35,173 nucleotides of DNA from a virus, in the IMG/VR virus record IMGVR_UViG_3300032331_000495, positions 1 to 35,173 of that record; one strand, given 5' to 3'. The notes below the pieces were generated by a model that had not been told where the DNA came from, did no database searches, and saw nothing but the letters and a program-made list of their open reading frames with translations. How positions within the stretch are numbered: the stretch's first letter is position 1; each line of letters begins with the position of its first letter. Made by a program: the position numbers and the translations under genes. Shown piece by piece: positions 15,692 to 24,536 of this stretch.

Positions 15692-17109
15692 GACTGACAT
15701 TCGGTCAATGGACGCCAGACAATCCAGGTATTGCCGATAGTCTGGTTGAGGCAAAGAATGTCCTGCCGTTGACGGTTGGATACGGTCCTATGCCTACGGC
15801 TGAAGATTTCTCTGGTGCTGCAAGCGAGAACCTGCTAACAGCGTTCCCTGGCAGATTTGGCACGACTACGCAACTATTCGCTGCTGGTGCTACCAAGCTG
15901 TTCAAGTTCGATACGAGCGATGCCAGCCTTGATGATGTTTCTCGCGTAGCGTCTGCCTACACTTCTACCGAGCTATGGACGTTCACTCAGTTCGGGGCGA
16001 AGGTTATTGCTGCGAACGGTGTAGACAAGCTGCAATCTTGGACGGTAGGCAGTTCATCGAAATTCGTTGATCTCGCTGCTGCTGCCCCGACAGCGCAATA
16101 CGTTACGACTGTTCGAGACTTCGTTGTTGCTGGCAAGACTGCGACTTATATCAATCGGTTGTACTGGTCTGACATCAACGATGAGACGGACTGGACTGTT
16201 GGTGCTGGCAGTCAGGCTGATACGCAAGACATCCCTGACGGTGGCGAGATCCGCGGGGTTACAGGTGGTGAGTTCGGTGTAGTTCTGCTTGAGCGTTCAA
16301 TCGTTCGCATGACGTATATCGGCGCACCGTACTTCTTCCAGTTTGACAACATTACTCGCTCGCTTGGTTGCTATGAGCCTCGGTCTGTCGTTCAGTACGG
16401 CTCGATGACGTACTTCCTATCTGACGATGGGTTCTACGTCACAGACGGTCAGACGGTCAAGCCTATCGGGAACAACAGGGTAGACAAGTATTTCTTTGAC
16501 ACTGTAAACACGAGTCTGCTCAACCAGATGAGTGCAGCGGTAGACCCGATCAACAAGACTGTTGCCTGGGCCTATACCGATGTGTTCTCGGTCAAGCGGA
16601 TGCTTATCTACAATTGGGCTGCTGACAAGTGGTCGCAGGCATTGCCTTCGCTTGATTTTCTCTGTTCTATTGCTACGACTGGAACCGATCTTGATTCGCT
16701 GGCAGCACAATACGGTGATCTTGAGTCTATCCCTGTAAGCCTTGATTCGCGGATCTGGGCTGGCGGCAAACTGCTATTCGGTGGTGTCAATGACGCTAAA
16801 ATCGTTTCTCTCGGAGGCTCGGCTGCTAGTGCTGAGATTCAGACTGGCGATCTTAACGCTGAAGGCGCGGAAACTATCATCACGCTTGCCAACCCGCTGA
16901 TTGACGGTGGATCTGCGACGGTTGCAACGGCATCACGTTACCGGCTAGATGGATCTATTTCGTTTGGTACGGCAGTCGCGGCTGACAGTGAGAATCGAGT
17001 GTCACTGCGATCTAGAGGCAAGTTCCATCGTCTGAGCATCGTACCTACAGGCTCATGGGATACGATGGTTGGCATTGACGTTAACCTTGTCCCTGTCGGG
17101 AAGCGATAA
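15688..17109 (+). CDS. Tail hub / DNA-stabilisation protein (P22 gp10-like), 473 aa
   Basis: The length (P22 gp10 is about 472) and the beta-propeller pattern fit a podovirus hub. LFAAGATKLFKFD, GAKVIAANGVDKLQSW, VVAGKTATYINRLYWSDINDETDW, GVVLLERSIVRMTYIGAPYFFQFD, YFLSDDGFYVTDGQTVKPIGNN and MLIYNWAADKWSQ are successive blades. The C-terminal RYRLDGSISFGTAVA...RGKFHRLSI matches the final beta domain of such proteins. It would plug or extend the portal-adaptor channel. Assignment to gp10 is by size, order and fold pattern, not by direct similarity I could compute. Confidence 0.7.
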   Translation: MRLTFGQWTPDNPGIADSLVEAKNVLPLTVGYGPMPTAEDFSGAASENLLTAFPGRFGTTTQLFAAGATKLFKFDTSDASLDDVSRVASAYTSTELWTFTQFGAKVIAANGVDKLQSWTVGSSSKFVDLAAAAPTAQYVTTVRDFVVAGKTATYINRLYWSDINDETDWTVGAGSQADTQDIPDGGEIRGVTGGEFGVVLLERSIVRMTYIGAPYFFQFDNITRSLGCYEPRSVVQYGSMTYFLSDDGFYVTDGQTVKPIGNNRVDKYFFDTVNTSLLNQMSAAVDPINKTVAWAYTDVFSVKRMLIYNWAADKWSQALPSLDFLCSIATTGTDLDSLAAQYGDLESIPVSLDSRIWAGGKLLFGGVNDAKIVSLGGSAASAEIQTGDLNAEGAETIITLANPLIDGGSATVATASRYRLDGSISFGTAVAADSENRVSLRSRGKFHRLSIVPTGSWDTMVGIDVNLVPVGKR

Positions 17110-17888
17110 TGTTTCGCAGGCTCCCACAGCAAGGCGGGAACCCTAGAGAAACCGCTGAGATCGTTAACCGCATTCTTGATGGAAAGATCAACTCAACCGG
17201 ACTTGTCACGCTTGCAACGGGCAACGCAACGACTACAACGCTCTATGACGCCAGGATAAGCGAGGATAGTCTTATCCTGTTTGCCCCGTATAGTGCTGCG
17301 TCTATGGCTGATCCTGTGCCTTATGGAGCCTTTCAGGACTCGACGGATCAGACTGCTGCAAGCACAACGACAGCCTATGCTATTACATTAAACACTACCG
17401 ACTTCTCTAAAGGGGTAACGGTTGAAAGTAGTTCCAGAATTACTTTCAAGGGCGGCGGGATTTATAACATCCAATTTTCTATCCAGTTTGCGAATGCAGA
17501 CACGCAGATCCATGATGTAGATATCTGGTTTCGGAAAAACGGAACTGATCTACCTGGCAGCAACTCTCAGTATTCTGTGCCCAACTCTCACGGCGGCACT
17601 GATGGTCACTTGATTGCTGCGCTGAACTATTATGCTCAAGTCAATGCAAACGACTACATCCAACTGATGTGGAGAGCAGCAAATACAAACGTCAGGATTG
17701 AATACATAGGAACACAGTCTAGTCCTACCAGACCATCGACTCCTTCTGTTATTGTGACTGCAAATAAGATTGACGAATCGTCAACATCTGATATTTATGC
17801 CAGCAATCAGACGCAAGGGCAGTGTACTGTCAATCATTTTGCTAACGATACGGCAGACAAAACGTATAGGTATGTGATCCTTGGATAG
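17109..17888 (+). CDS. Tail protein with C1q/TNF-like jelly-roll domain, 259 aa
   Basis: The ATG overlaps the hub stop (TAATG). The N-terminal part (RRLPQQGGNPRETAEIVNRILDGKINSTGLVTLATGNATTTTL) is a common adaptor of podovirus tail proteins. Residues about 85-230 resemble a C1q-type jelly roll: AYAITLNTTDFSKGVTV, RITFKGGGIYNIQFSIQFAN, DVDIWFRKNGTDLPGSNSQY, VNANDYIQLMWRAAN. A trimeric receptor-binding or tail-tip role is likely. It ends 8 nt inside the following gene. Confidence 0.75.
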   Translation: MFRRLPQQGGNPRETAEIVNRILDGKINSTGLVTLATGNATTTTLYDARISEDSLILFAPYSAASMADPVPYGAFQDSTDQTAASTTTAYAITLNTTDFSKGVTVESSSRITFKGGGIYNIQFSIQFANADTQIHDVDIWFRKNGTDLPGSNSQYSVPNSHGGTDGHLIAALNYYAQVNANDYIQLMWRAANTNVRIEYIGTQSSPTRPSTPSVIVTANKIDESSTSDIYASNQTQGQCTVNHFANDTADKTYRYVILG

Positions 17889-18267
17889 ACTTTTCATCGA
17901 ACCTGAGAAGCTGCGGTACTGGTGGCACATGGTGCGACCTGGGTTGCTCGAGGTCAAAGCAGCCAGTTCTGAGCCTTGGATACCTGAAGATATTTACGCT
18001 GATTGCTATGCTGGTCGGTCGATGTTATGGATGATGATGGAAAATCAGGCTCCGGTAGGGTTTGGAGTTTTGCAGCCGAACGGTGACACGCTGCATATCT
18101 GGGCTGGGCATGGAAAATTTTTTCTTGAAGAAGGCATGAAACACGCTTTTGAGATTGCTAAAGCGGGTGGAGCGCGTAGAATTTCGTTTGAGTCAAACCG
18201 TCCTGGATGGCAAAAAGTAGCTGAAAAGTACGGTTTCAAGCCACGGAAGTGGATTGCAGAGGTGTGA
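17881..18267 (+). CDS. GNAT-fold acetyltransferase-like protein, 128 aa
   Basis: The start is TTG 17881, overlapping the previous gene by 8 nt. The protein has WWHMVRPGLLEV, a strand-rich core MLWMMMENQAPVGFGVLQPNGDTLHIWAG, then helix EEGMKHAFEIAKAGGARRISFESNRPGWQKVAEKYGFKPRKW. The last part (an alpha/beta hairpin with RPGWQKVAEKYGFK) is the usual end of GNAT proteins. The classic acetyl-CoA loop (Q/R-x-x-G-x-G/A) is not evident, so catalysis is uncertain. Such genes regularly lie between tail and ejection genes in this phage type. Confidence 0.65.
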   Translation: MDRLFIEPEKLRYWWHMVRPGLLEVKAASSEPWIPEDIYADCYAGRSMLWMMMENQAPVGFGVLQPNGDTLHIWAGHGKFFLEEGMKHAFEIAKAGGARRISFESNRPGWQKVAEKYGFKPRKWIAEV

Positions 18268-18268
18268 T

Positions 18269-19108
18269 ATGGCTGGTGGTAGCGGTGGACAGCAACAGGC
18301 TAGGATTGATCCTACGATTCAGCCTTACGTTGAATATGGGCTAGGCGAAGCAAAGCGTCTTTATGAGCAGGGTGCGCCACAGTATTTCCCTGGTCAGACC
18401 TATGTCGGGCCGAGTCAATACACGCAGCAGGCGATGGATCTTGCAGCGCAACGAGCGCAGGCAGGATCTCCCCTTCAACAAGCGGCGCTAGGCCAGCAAC
18501 AAGCGACGGTGCAAGGTCAGTACCTGGGAGGCAATCCGTTCTTCCAAGGAGCCTTTCAGTCGGCTACGCGAGGCGCGGAACAGTCTTACCTTGATGCTAT
18601 TGCCAGGACTCGAAGCCAAGCTACCAGTCTAGGAAGAAGTGGATCTGGTGCGATGGGCGAGCAAGAGGGTAGGGCAGAAGGTGCGCTGGCTAAAGCATTG
18701 AGTGATACCGCTGGAAGCCTTGCTTATCAAAACTATGCTGCTGAACGTGGTAGGCAAGAAGCTGCCGCTGCTGCTGCTCCGCAACTGGCTGCAAGCGACT
18801 ATGCCGATATCCAGCGTCTTGCAAATGTCGGGGCGATGGGCGAGGACTACTCGCAACGAGCGCTTGCGGCTGACATCCAACGATACAACTACGGACAGCA
18901 GGCTCCTTATGCACAGTTGCAATCGTTCCTGTCTGGCGTCTACGGTGCGCCTAGCGGGATGATTAGCAGCCAGCCGGTGTACGGCAACCCGATCATGGGT
19001 GCGCTAGGTGGTGCTGCGCTGGGATATGGTCTTGGTGCTCCAGCCGGATATGGTGGCTATGGTGCTGCTGCTGGTGGCTTGTTGGGCGCTTACGGTGCGA
19101 GGGCATAA
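18269..19108 (+). CDS. Internal virion / DNA-ejection protein, Gln/Ala/Gly-rich, 279 aa
   Basis: Starting MAGGSGGQQQARIDPTIQPYVEYGL, the protein is a long helical chain rich in Gln and Ala (QQAMDLAAQRAQAGSPLQQA). Residues 90-130 carry NPFFQGAFQSATRGAEQSYLDAIARTRSQ. It ends in a Gly/Ala hydrophobic stretch (MGALGGAALGYGLGAPAGYG), a membrane-active type of sequence. ATG 18269 is used, 1 nt after the previous stop, with AGAGG upstream. Its place in the four-gene ejection block supports a T7 gp14/15-like or P22 gp7/16/20-like function, being injected with DNA to build the channel. Confidence 0.7.
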   Translation: MAGGSGGQQQARIDPTIQPYVEYGLGEAKRLYEQGAPQYFPGQTYVGPSQYTQQAMDLAAQRAQAGSPLQQAALGQQQATVQGQYLGGNPFFQGAFQSATRGAEQSYLDAIARTRSQATSLGRSGSGAMGEQEGRAEGALAKALSDTAGSLAYQNYAAERGRQEAAAAAAPQLAASDYADIQRLANVGAMGEDYSQRALAADIQRYNYGQQAPYAQLQSFLSGVYGAPSGMISSQPVYGNPIMGALGGAALGYGLGAPAGYGGYGAAAGGLLGAYGARA

Positions 19109-19680
19109 TGGCTGATCCTGCCACGATGGCGATGGCTGGCGCTGCGGTTGGTGCGCTATCCAACAAAGACGACCCGATGAAGGGTGCGCTGATGGGCGCT
19201 GCACTCGGTGGTGGTGGAGGCTATCTTGCTGGCATGGCGGCTCCTGCTGGGCAGGCTGCACTAGCAGGAACAGCGGGCGAGACGCTACTGACTCCTGCAA
19301 CGATGTCAGAGTTTGCGCCAGTTGGAACCGTGTCTCCTGTAGTTAGACCTGATATCGGCGCGATCCCTGTCTTGCCTGATAATGCGTACAACTATGGTAG
19401 AGAAATTATAGGAACATCAATGCCATCCGATCTTTCATGGATGGATACGATCAGTCCTAGTCAAGCGCAGGCGGCGGCTCCAGTTGGAAGCGCTGCAAAG
19501 TCAATGATGAATCCGTATCTGATGCAGATGGGATTGTCTACGATGCAGGGAGCGCAAGGCCAACCTGCAAGAATGCCAGGACAGATCAAGCAAGGAAACC
19601 CGTCAGGGCTGAAGTACGATCTAATCTCATCGTTGCTTGAGCCTAAAATGGTAGAGCGTCGAAAAATCAGTCTGCTGTAG
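19108..19680 (+). CDS. Glycine-zipper internal virion protein, 190 aa
   Basis: The N terminus (MADPATMAMAGAAVGALSNK...KGALMGAALGGGGGYLAGMA) repeats small residues at i, i+4 spacing, a glycine-zipper pattern common in membrane-inserting ejection proteins. The rest is flexible and polar, with Pro and Met. The TAATG junction couples it to the previous gene. It probably inserts in the host envelope during DNA entry. Function is inferred from composition and neighbours. Confidence 0.65.
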   Translation: MADPATMAMAGAAVGALSNKDDPMKGALMGAALGGGGGYLAGMAAPAGQAALAGTAGETLLTPATMSEFAPVGTVSPVVRPDIGAIPVLPDNAYNYGREIIGTSMPSDLSWMDTISPSQAQAAAPVGSAAKSMMNPYLMQMGLSTMQGAQGQPARMPGQIKQGNPSGLKYDLISSLLEPKMVERRKISLL

Positions 19681-19687
19681 GTGACAC

Positions 19688-21028
19688 ATGGCAATCGAAG
19701 ATTATCTGCAAAACCTATTCCCGCAGGCTCCGTCCTATCTGCCTGGGCTATTGGGTGCTGAACAGGCTCAGATGGCTCAACAGCAGGCTAGGCAGCAGGG
19801 TTTGTTGGGTTTGGGATTGGGACTCATGCAAGCGGCTGGGCCTAGCACTCAGCGCATGGGGGTCGGTCAGATGCTCGCGCAGGGATTAGGCGCAGGCCAG
19901 CAGGCATATCAAGTCGTCTACCAGCAGAAGATGCAAGAAGCCATGATGGGCCAGCAGATTGCTGATATGCAAAAGAAGAAAGCGCAGCAAGAGGAAATGC
20001 AACGACTATTCCCGCAAGTCTTTCAGCAAACGACAGAACGAGGTGCAGTTGCTGGCGAAGAAGGGCCTGTGCCTACTGCTCAACAGCGTATCTCGATTGA
20101 CCCGCAAAAACTGTCGCTACTTGCGATGGCATCAGGCGATCCACTGGCTGCACTTGCAAACATTGCAAAAACGGTTCCGGAACTGCGTAAAGCTGGGCTT
20201 GTTGCTGGCGGTGCGACTGACGTTGACCCGTTTGCTCCATTCCTGTCGATTGACAATCCAAACTTGCAAGCCGTTGCTGCCCAGTATTCACGAGCATTCA
20301 AGTCTGGTGCGCTTGACGATACTGCGATCAATCGAGCCGTTGAAAGTCTTGGCAAGATGGCTGAATCGTCAGGTGCGACAACTGCTGACATTCGCGGCTA
20401 TAACCTTGCAGTTCAGCAAGCGAAAGAGCGTGGTCAAAAAGTTCCGACATTCTTGGAGTACAAGTCACAACTGGCTGAAGCAGGTAGAACGGTCATTGAC
20501 ATGACTGGAGGCCAGAAAGGTTTTGAGAACGAGAAAGCGTTGCGGCAAGAGTTCCAGGGATTGCCTGAGTACAAAGCCTTCCAAGAGATGCGGTCTGCTT
20601 ATAGTGCTGTAGCTGATTCATTGAAGCAAAACACAGCCATTGGCGATGTAGCCGCGGCAACAAAGTTGATGAAGTTGCTTGACCCTGGTTCTGTTGTTCG
20701 AGAGTCTGAACTTGGTATTGCGATGGCTGCTACTGGTTTGGCAGACAGAGTTCGGAATTATGGAAACAGGATTATCAACGGCGAAAAGCTTACGCCGTCA
20801 CAGAAGCGGGAATTTGAGAAACTTGCAAGCGACCTGTTTGGTTCTGCTGTAAATACGTTTAATGAGAAGCGAGGCTATTACGAAGGTCTTGCTAACAATT
20901 ACGGGTTTGCGCCAGGGAACATTATTGGCAAACCAGCAGAACTGCCTTCGCTTGTAACGACTCCCGCGGGTGGTGGCGATTTACAATCAGCGGCGGCTGC
21001 TGAACTTGAAAGACGAAGGGGCAGGTAA
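19688..21028 (+). CDS. Internal virion / DNA transfer protein, 446 aa
   Basis: The N-terminal 60 residues (NLFPQAPSYLPGLLGAEQAQ, QQARQQGLLGLGLGLMQAAGP, RMGVGQMLAQGLGAGQQAYQ) are Gln/Gly/Leu-rich, followed by a long helical core with AALANIAKTVPELRKAGLV, EKALRQEFQGLPEYKAFQEM and NTFNEKRGYYEGLANNYGF. The EKxLRxEFQGLPEYKAFxEMRSAYxAV segment is shared by podovirus ejection-type proteins near the tail. It is the second largest ejection gene and overlaps the next by 1 nt (TAATG). Confidence 0.7.
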   Translation: MAIEDYLQNLFPQAPSYLPGLLGAEQAQMAQQQARQQGLLGLGLGLMQAAGPSTQRMGVGQMLAQGLGAGQQAYQVVYQQKMQEAMMGQQIADMQKKKAQQEEMQRLFPQVFQQTTERGAVAGEEGPVPTAQQRISIDPQKLSLLAMASGDPLAALANIAKTVPELRKAGLVAGGATDVDPFAPFLSIDNPNLQAVAAQYSRAFKSGALDDTAINRAVESLGKMAESSGATTADIRGYNLAVQQAKERGQKVPTFLEYKSQLAEAGRTVIDMTGGQKGFENEKALRQEFQGLPEYKAFQEMRSAYSAVADSLKQNTAIGDVAAATKLMKLLDPGSVVRESELGIAMAATGLADRVRNYGNRIINGEKLTPSQKREFEKLASDLFGSAVNTFNEKRGYYEGLANNYGFAPGNIIGKPAELPSLVTTPAGGGDLQSAAAAELERRRGR

Positions 21029-22959
21029 TGGATCTGTCGAGACTGTCTAACGCTGATCTTGAGGCTGTTGCTGCTGGCAGGATGCAAGATGTATCCGATG
21101 CTGGCTTGCGGATCATTGCTGGCAAAGAGACTCCGTTACAAGCCATTGGCGGGGCTGTAGACACTGCGCTGAAGCTAGAGAAGCCAGACAATAGGCTTGC
21201 GATGCTAGAAGCGGCTAGGAAGCCTTCTGCTGGCATTGCTGCGACTGATACGGATGTGCTGAGACAACTAGGCTTGACTGGCAGGGCGGCAATTACAGGC
21301 ATTACTGGCTTGCCTACGCTTGCAAGCGATGCGCTGATCTCGCTTATCAACAAGATCGGCGGTACTAACATCCAGATGCCATCACAGGCTCAACAAGCCT
21401 TGATGACTCAGTTTGGACTTCCTGAAGCCGTTACCCCGCAAGAGAAAATGTCTCAGGATATTTCTTCTGCCGGATTCGGTGTGTTGGGTGGTTACGGACT
21501 AGGTGCAGCAATGCCTAAGTCAATGGCTCCTAGCGCTGAAATCCTGATGAAGTCTCCAGAGTTCCAACTTGGTAGCGCAACAGCATCTGCTCTTGCTTCG
21601 TCTGCTGCAAGAGAAGAAGGCGCAGGGCCGTTTGAGCAGCTTGGACTAGGTGTGCTTGCTGGGACGGTTGCTCCGTCTGCTGGAGCGTCTGCTGCAACGC
21701 TCGCTCAGGCAGCAGGTAGAGGCGCACGAGAGACTGTTAGACCGTTTACCCAAGAAGGCCGAGAAGTCATCGTTGGCAATATCCTGCGACAGTTGGCAAA
21801 CAAGCCTGAGCAGGCGATCCAGAACCTTGAAGAATACCGTCCTGGTGTACCAGGGTATACGCCAACGACAGCGCAGGCATCTCGAGATGTCGGGTTGATG
21901 GGTGCTGTCCCTGCTGTCAGGGGACTAGACGAGACAGGTCGATTCACCGAGCAATTGATGAAGGCGAATCAAGCCAGAGTCAATGTGCTTGATCGGCTTG
22001 CCAAAGACCAAGAGACGCTGGCTGCTGCAATCGCAAAGCGTGATGAAGTAACGGCTCCGCTGCGAGAAGCGGCATTTGCAAAAGTGACTGTCACTCCTGA
22101 GCAGTTCGCGCAGTCTGTGGCTGACGATGTTGGCGGCACGATTTCGACAATCATGGCATCCCCTGCTGGCAAGCGAGGAACGGTCGAAAAGGCGATGACG
22201 TTTGCACAGTCGCGGATTGAGCGAGCGACTACTCCAGCCGAACTGTATGAGATCCGCAAAGACTTGCGAGACGCTGCACAAGGTCTACTGGATAAAGAAG
22301 GTTCAGCCTTCAGCCTTGCAAAAGGCCAGCTTGAGCAGGTGATTAGATCGGTCGATCAGGCAATTGAGAACGCTGCTCCTGGCTATCAAGATTACTTGCG
22401 GAAGTACGCTGTTGCCAGCAAGGGAATTGATCGTTTGGAAGCTGCTCAAGAGTTCCGCAATCGGGTGAAGTCAACGATCCCGATGGTGCTTGACGATCCG
22501 TCTAGAGCGCCGGAGTACATGCTGTCTCAGCCTGCATTTGTTCGTGCGATTCGTGGCATTGAGAAGGAAACTGATCTTAGCCCTACGCAAGTCGCTGTTG
22601 TTCGCAGAGTGGCTAAAGACTTGGACGATGCTACGTTTCGAGTCACGCAAGAACCTGGGTCTAATACGTTCAAAAACTTGTCGATTGCAAACATCATGGG
22701 CGGCATTGTAGGGAAGCAGATGTTTGGCGAAGTTCCAGCATCAATGCAAAAAGGGATGATGTCTCTCAATTGGCTATATGGTGGATCAGACGAAGCAATC
22801 CGCGCTGTCATAGTTGACGCTATGCTTGATCCCAAGCTTGCAGCGCAGATGATGCGAAAAGCCAGCACGACATCTGTCGAGCCGATCAGCAGAGAATTGC
22901 AGCGTAGAGCAGTTAAACTTGGATACGGTCAAGTATTTGGCCTGACACCGGAGCAATAA
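21028..22959 (+). CDS. Large internal virion / DNA-ejection protein, 643 aa
   Basis: The 643-residue protein opens with DLSRLSNADLEAVAAGRMQDV, continues with a hydrophobic Ala/Gly-rich region (residues about 145-240, GFGVLGGYGLGAAMP, LGLGVLAGTVAPSAGAS), and then forms long helices (TFAQSRIERATTPAELYEIRK; GQLEQVIRSVDQAIENAAPGYQDYLRKY). The AxPGYxDYLRxY motif is common in phage internal and transfer proteins. It most likely crosses the periplasm with the DNA, like P22 gp16/gp20 or T7 gp15/16. No lytic transglycosylase motif is visible. Confidence 0.75.
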   Translation: MDLSRLSNADLEAVAAGRMQDVSDAGLRIIAGKETPLQAIGGAVDTALKLEKPDNRLAMLEAARKPSAGIAATDTDVLRQLGLTGRAAITGITGLPTLASDALISLINKIGGTNIQMPSQAQQALMTQFGLPEAVTPQEKMSQDISSAGFGVLGGYGLGAAMPKSMAPSAEILMKSPEFQLGSATASALASSAAREEGAGPFEQLGLGVLAGTVAPSAGASAATLAQAAGRGARETVRPFTQEGREVIVGNILRQLANKPEQAIQNLEEYRPGVPGYTPTTAQASRDVGLMGAVPAVRGLDETGRFTEQLMKANQARVNVLDRLAKDQETLAAAIAKRDEVTAPLREAAFAKVTVTPEQFAQSVADDVGGTISTIMASPAGKRGTVEKAMTFAQSRIERATTPAELYEIRKDLRDAAQGLLDKEGSAFSLAKGQLEQVIRSVDQAIENAAPGYQDYLRKYAVASKGIDRLEAAQEFRNRVKSTIPMVLDDPSRAPEYMLSQPAFVRAIRGIEKETDLSPTQVAVVRRVAKDLDDATFRVTQEPGSNTFKNLSIANIMGGIVGKQMFGEVPASMQKGMMSLNWLYGGSDEAIRAVIVDAMLDPKLAAQMMRKASTTSVEPISRELQRRAVKLGYGQVFGLTPEQ

Positions 22960-23789
22960 TGTCTAAGACTAAGATTAGCGAATTCGATACCGATCCGAAC
23001 AACAATACGGACATCAACGGTATCAATATCGCGGAGAACTGCTCTCCCGCTAACATCAACAATGCCATCCGTCAGTTGATGGCTGATCTAAAAGATTGGC
23101 AGAGTGGTTCTGACGATAAGTATATTGTTCCTGCTGGAACTGCTGCTGCTCCTTCTGTGACGTTCAACAGCGATACCGATACAGGTTTTTACCGAGTCGG
23201 CGCAAACGAAATCGGTGTTGCTGTCAACGGTGCCTCAGTTGGATCGTTCAGTTCATCTGGCTGGACTGGATCTACAACCACAATGCCTGCTGGCGCATTG
23301 TTGATGTGGTCAACTGGTACGGCTCCTACTGGATATTTGCTGTGTAACGGTTCAGCGGTATCCAGAACGACGTATGCGACGCTGTTTGCTGCAATTGGTA
23401 CGGCATACGGATCTGGCGATGGCAGTACGACATTCAATTTGCCAGACATGCGCGACCGGATGCCTATCGGAGCCGGAACGACCTACGCTGTTAATGCTTC
23501 TGGTGGTAGCTCGACAACGACTATTGCGCTTGCTAACCTGCCTGCTCACGATCACAGCATTACTGATCCTGGTCACGTTCATAATGTCCAGTACAACTTT
23601 GGCGGGGCATCTAACCCAGGACAGCCATCGTCAGGAGAGACGCTTGATAGCATGACCGAGAACACTGGATCTGCTACGACTGGCATCACTAAGACGAATA
23701 CTACGCAAGGAAACGGTTCTGCATTTTCTAACAGTGCAATGACTACTATCTCACCATATCGTGGCGTCTACTTCATCATCAAGACTTAA
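22959..23789 (+). CDS. Tail fibre protein with phage tail collar domain, 276 aa
   Basis: The N terminus (TKISEFDTDPNNNTDINGINIAENCSPANINNAIRQLM) is the usual virion-attachment segment of podovirus fibres. Residues about 110-180 are a collar domain: PAGALLMWSTGTAPTGYLLCNG, YATLFAAIGTAYGSGDGSTTFNLPDMRDRMPIGAG. The tip has HDHSITDPGHVHN, paired His-x-His motifs that coordinate metal in collar-domain fibres such as T4 gp12. The protein ends SPYRGVYFIIKT as normal for this family, so it is intact. It overlaps the previous gene by 1 nt. Confidence 0.9.
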   Translation: MSKTKISEFDTDPNNNTDINGINIAENCSPANINNAIRQLMADLKDWQSGSDDKYIVPAGTAAAPSVTFNSDTDTGFYRVGANEIGVAVNGASVGSFSSSGWTGSTTTMPAGALLMWSTGTAPTGYLLCNGSAVSRTTYATLFAAIGTAYGSGDGSTTFNLPDMRDRMPIGAGTTYAVNASGGSSTTTIALANLPAHDHSITDPGHVHNVQYNFGGASNPGQPSSGETLDSMTENTGSATTGITKTNTTQGNGSAFSNSAMTTISPYRGVYFIIKT

Positions 23790-23792
23790 ATC

Positions 23793-23960
23793 ATGCCGAC
23801 AATTAGCGAAGTGGAAAACAGGTTGAGTACGCATGAAGAAGTCTGCGCTGTTCGTTATGAAGGTATTCATGCTCGACTCAAACGGCTGGAGCAGATCCTT
23901 ATCGGCAGTGCAGGGTTCATCATCGTGCTACTTCTCGGGCTAGTGCTGAAGATCCATTGA
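23793..23960 (+). CDS. Small XhlA-like membrane protein of the lysis cassette, 55 aa
   Basis: ATG 23793 begins MPTISEVENRLSTHEEVCAV, runs RYEGIHARLKRLEQIL and ends with one strong membrane segment IGSAGFIIVLLLGLVLKIH before TGA 23958-23960. An amphipathic or coiled helix followed by a C-terminal membrane anchor is the layout of hemolysin XhlA-like proteins found beside phage holins. It lies 3 nt after the fibre gene and 1 nt before the next gene. It is short, so it is easy to miss. Confidence 0.78.
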   Translation: MPTISEVENRLSTHEEVCAVRYEGIHARLKRLEQILIGSAGFIIVLLLGLVLKIH

Positions 23961-23961
23961 C

Positions 23962-24468
23962 ATGATTGATCCGATAACCGCGCTGGCGACCGCTACGGCA
24001 GTATTTAACGGTCTAAAACAGGCAGTCGCGGTTGGGCGCGAGGCGCAGGATATTTTCAGTCAGCTTGGCAAATGGGCTGGCGCTGTTGCTGACGTTCAGG
24101 AATGGATTAGCGGCGAAGCTAATACCAAACCATCAATCTTCAAAAAGCTAACGTTCGACAAATCCGCTACCGCTGAAGCGTTTGATACTTACGCTGCCCA
24201 GGTTCAGATTCGGAGGATGGAAGAAGAAATCCGGCATATGTTTACCTGGGGCGAACTCAACCACTTGGGACTGGACGGATACAACGAGTTCATCATGTTG
24301 CGGCGAAATATTAAGTTGCAGCGCGAACGCATGATTTACGAACACGAGCGACGTAAAAAGCGGTTTATTGCGCTAACGACCGAATGGGCGTTGATTGCTG
24401 TCGTGCTGTTCTTGGGCGGTCTGATTTTGTTTCACATCATCATGTTTATCATCAACCAGTCCAAATGA
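23962..24468 (+). CDS. Membrane-anchored lysis-region protein, 168 aa, function unknown
   Basis: The protein starts MIDPITALATATAVFNGLKQAVAVGREAQDIFSQLGKWAG, has a long charged helical middle (RRMEEEIRHMFTWGELNHLG; RRNIKLQRERMIYEHERRKKRF) and ends with one hydrophobic segment WALIAVVLFLGGLILFHIIMFII near residues 143-165. Proteins with this plan occur in the lysis regions of several marine and freshwater podoviruses. A structural or spanin-like role is possible but not shown. The stop overlaps the ATG of a tiny ORF at 24465. Confidence 0.75.
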   Translation: MIDPITALATATAVFNGLKQAVAVGREAQDIFSQLGKWAGAVADVQEWISGEANTKPSIFKKLTFDKSATAEAFDTYAAQVQIRRMEEEIRHMFTWGELNHLGLDGYNEFIMLRRNIKLQRERMIYEHERRKKRFIALTTEWALIAVVLFLGGLILFHIIMFIINQSK

Positions 24469-24536
24469 TTTACATTGCTGGTTGTGCTGCTGGGATTGTT
24501 TGCCTAATGTTCTTCCTTGCGAGTGTGTCTACATGA
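24465..24536 (+). CDS. Tiny membrane peptide ORF, 23 aa, coupled on both sides
   Basis: ATG 24465 overlaps the upstream stop (ATGA), and its own stop TGA 24534-24536 overlaps the ATG of the next gene (24533). It encodes MIYIAGCAAGIVCLMFFLAS plus VST, a single hydrophobic membrane-spanning helix. Double ATGA coupling across an otherwise empty 64-nt gap and the hydrophobic sequence argue for translation. At 23 residues it could also be only a coupling leader for the next gene. Confidence 0.5.
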   Translation: MIYIAGCAAGIVCLMFFLASVST

